Positions 63,880 through 64,000 of a DNA stretch of 64,000 nucleotides are shown here, piece after piece. This DNA comes from Bradyrhizobium sp. ORS 278. GTDB lineage: Bacteria; Pseudomonadota; Alphaproteobacteria; Rhizobiales; Xanthobacteraceae. The stretch spans positions 3,906,001-3,970,000 of the forward strand of contig NC_009445.1 of the NCBI RefSeq assembly GCF_000026145.1, given 5' to 3'. The number at the start of each line of letters is the position of its first letter. Positions within the stretch are counted from its first letter, which is position 1. The position numbers were made by a program, and so were the translations under genes. The notes beneath the pieces are model-generated. The model was given only the letters and a program-made list of their open reading frames with translations. It did no database searches and had not been told where the DNA came from.

Positions 63880-64000
63880 GCCGCGATCCGCTCCGCGATG
63901 AGCTCGCCGGCTGCGGCCGCGCGCTCCTGCTCGGCGAAGATCTTCTCGTCCACCGCCGTGAAGCTGACCTCGTCGCCCGGCTCGAGCAGGAAGGTCGGCT
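63876..64000 (-). CDS. pxpB: 5-oxoprolinase subunit B, C-terminal end only
   Basis: The last 41 codons of a minus-strand gene that runs off the right edge. The text PTFLLEPGDEVSFTAVDEKIF fits the C-terminus of PxpB/KipI, where a P-x-x-LL-x-PGD motif is usual. Its stop overlaps the pxpC start by three bases. Identity rests partly on position in the pxpBCA unit. Confidence 0.8.
   Translation of the reverse strand, partial: PTFLLEPGDEVSFTAVDEKIFAEQERAAAAGELIAERIAA

Overview
This 64 kb window is GC-rich alphaproteobacterial chromosome, most likely Bradyrhizobium. The genus call is inference from content: a beta-(1,3)/(1,6)-glucan locus with ndvB, ndvC and an ndvD candidate, a phosphatidylcholine synthase gene, an IalB-family gene, a NasT/NasS nitrate-responsive pair, and several palindromic intergenic repeats of the kind seen in that genus. 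No CRISPR array, rRNA operon or intact transposase is visible.

Left part (1-8.5 kb): the 3' end of an acyl-CoA synthetase gene, then a yfgM-like gene, a small lipoprotein gene and der. A divergent pair follows: a RamB/ScfR-type regulator and isocitrate lyase aceA, with a palindrome in the shared promoter region. A LysE-type exporter lies beyond a repeat-rich gap.

8.8-12.4 kb is an accessory patch of lower GC. It holds an SGNH-like protein of unknown role, a frameshifted gene with an endonuclease-VII-like zinc motif and 17-residue repeats, a 36-residue ORF with a good ribosome binding site, and a two-helix membrane protein. It ends at the 3' end of a tRNA-Lys(UUU) gene, which suggests an old insertion there.

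12.9-30 kb: ndvB and the ndvD candidate (minus) and ndvC (plus) for cyclic glucan synthesis, a SPOR-like membrane protein, then glmU and glmS for UDP-GlcNAc supply with two small genes between them. Next come a second LysE exporter, a DUF502 protein, a VOC protein, an autotransporter lipase and an NAD(P)-binding oxidoreductase.

30-53 kb: recG, then sdhE-mfd overlapping by one base, an LCAT-like lipase, a GGDEF-family protein without the GGDEF motif, an adenylate-forming-enzyme homologue that has lost its catalytic motifs, a peptide-binding protein, an IalB-family protein, hspQ, an AEC transporter, a UbiH-type monooxygenase, coupled pcs-terC, a quinone oxidoreductase, a YkgJ-type cysteine-cluster protein, a luciferase-like monooxygenase and an ArgD-like aminotransferase.

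53-64 kb: the ArgD-like gene is preceded by what looks like a leaderless, arginine-rich leader peptide and a 15-bp terminator hairpin. Then come a DUF2336 protein, rimO and a nitrite-assimilation block: nasT-nasS, a sigma-54-type promoter, a leader with an ANTAR-type hairpin overlapping a terminator-like stem, nirA, and a reductase with an N-terminal Fe-S motif. The window closes with pxpA, pxpC and the end of pxpB (5-oxoprolinase), read right to left.

The two most notable regulatory candidates are the arginine-rich leader at 53.2-53.4 kb and the NasT-type leader at 58.1-58.3 kb. All functional names rest on motif recognition by eye; no database search was run.
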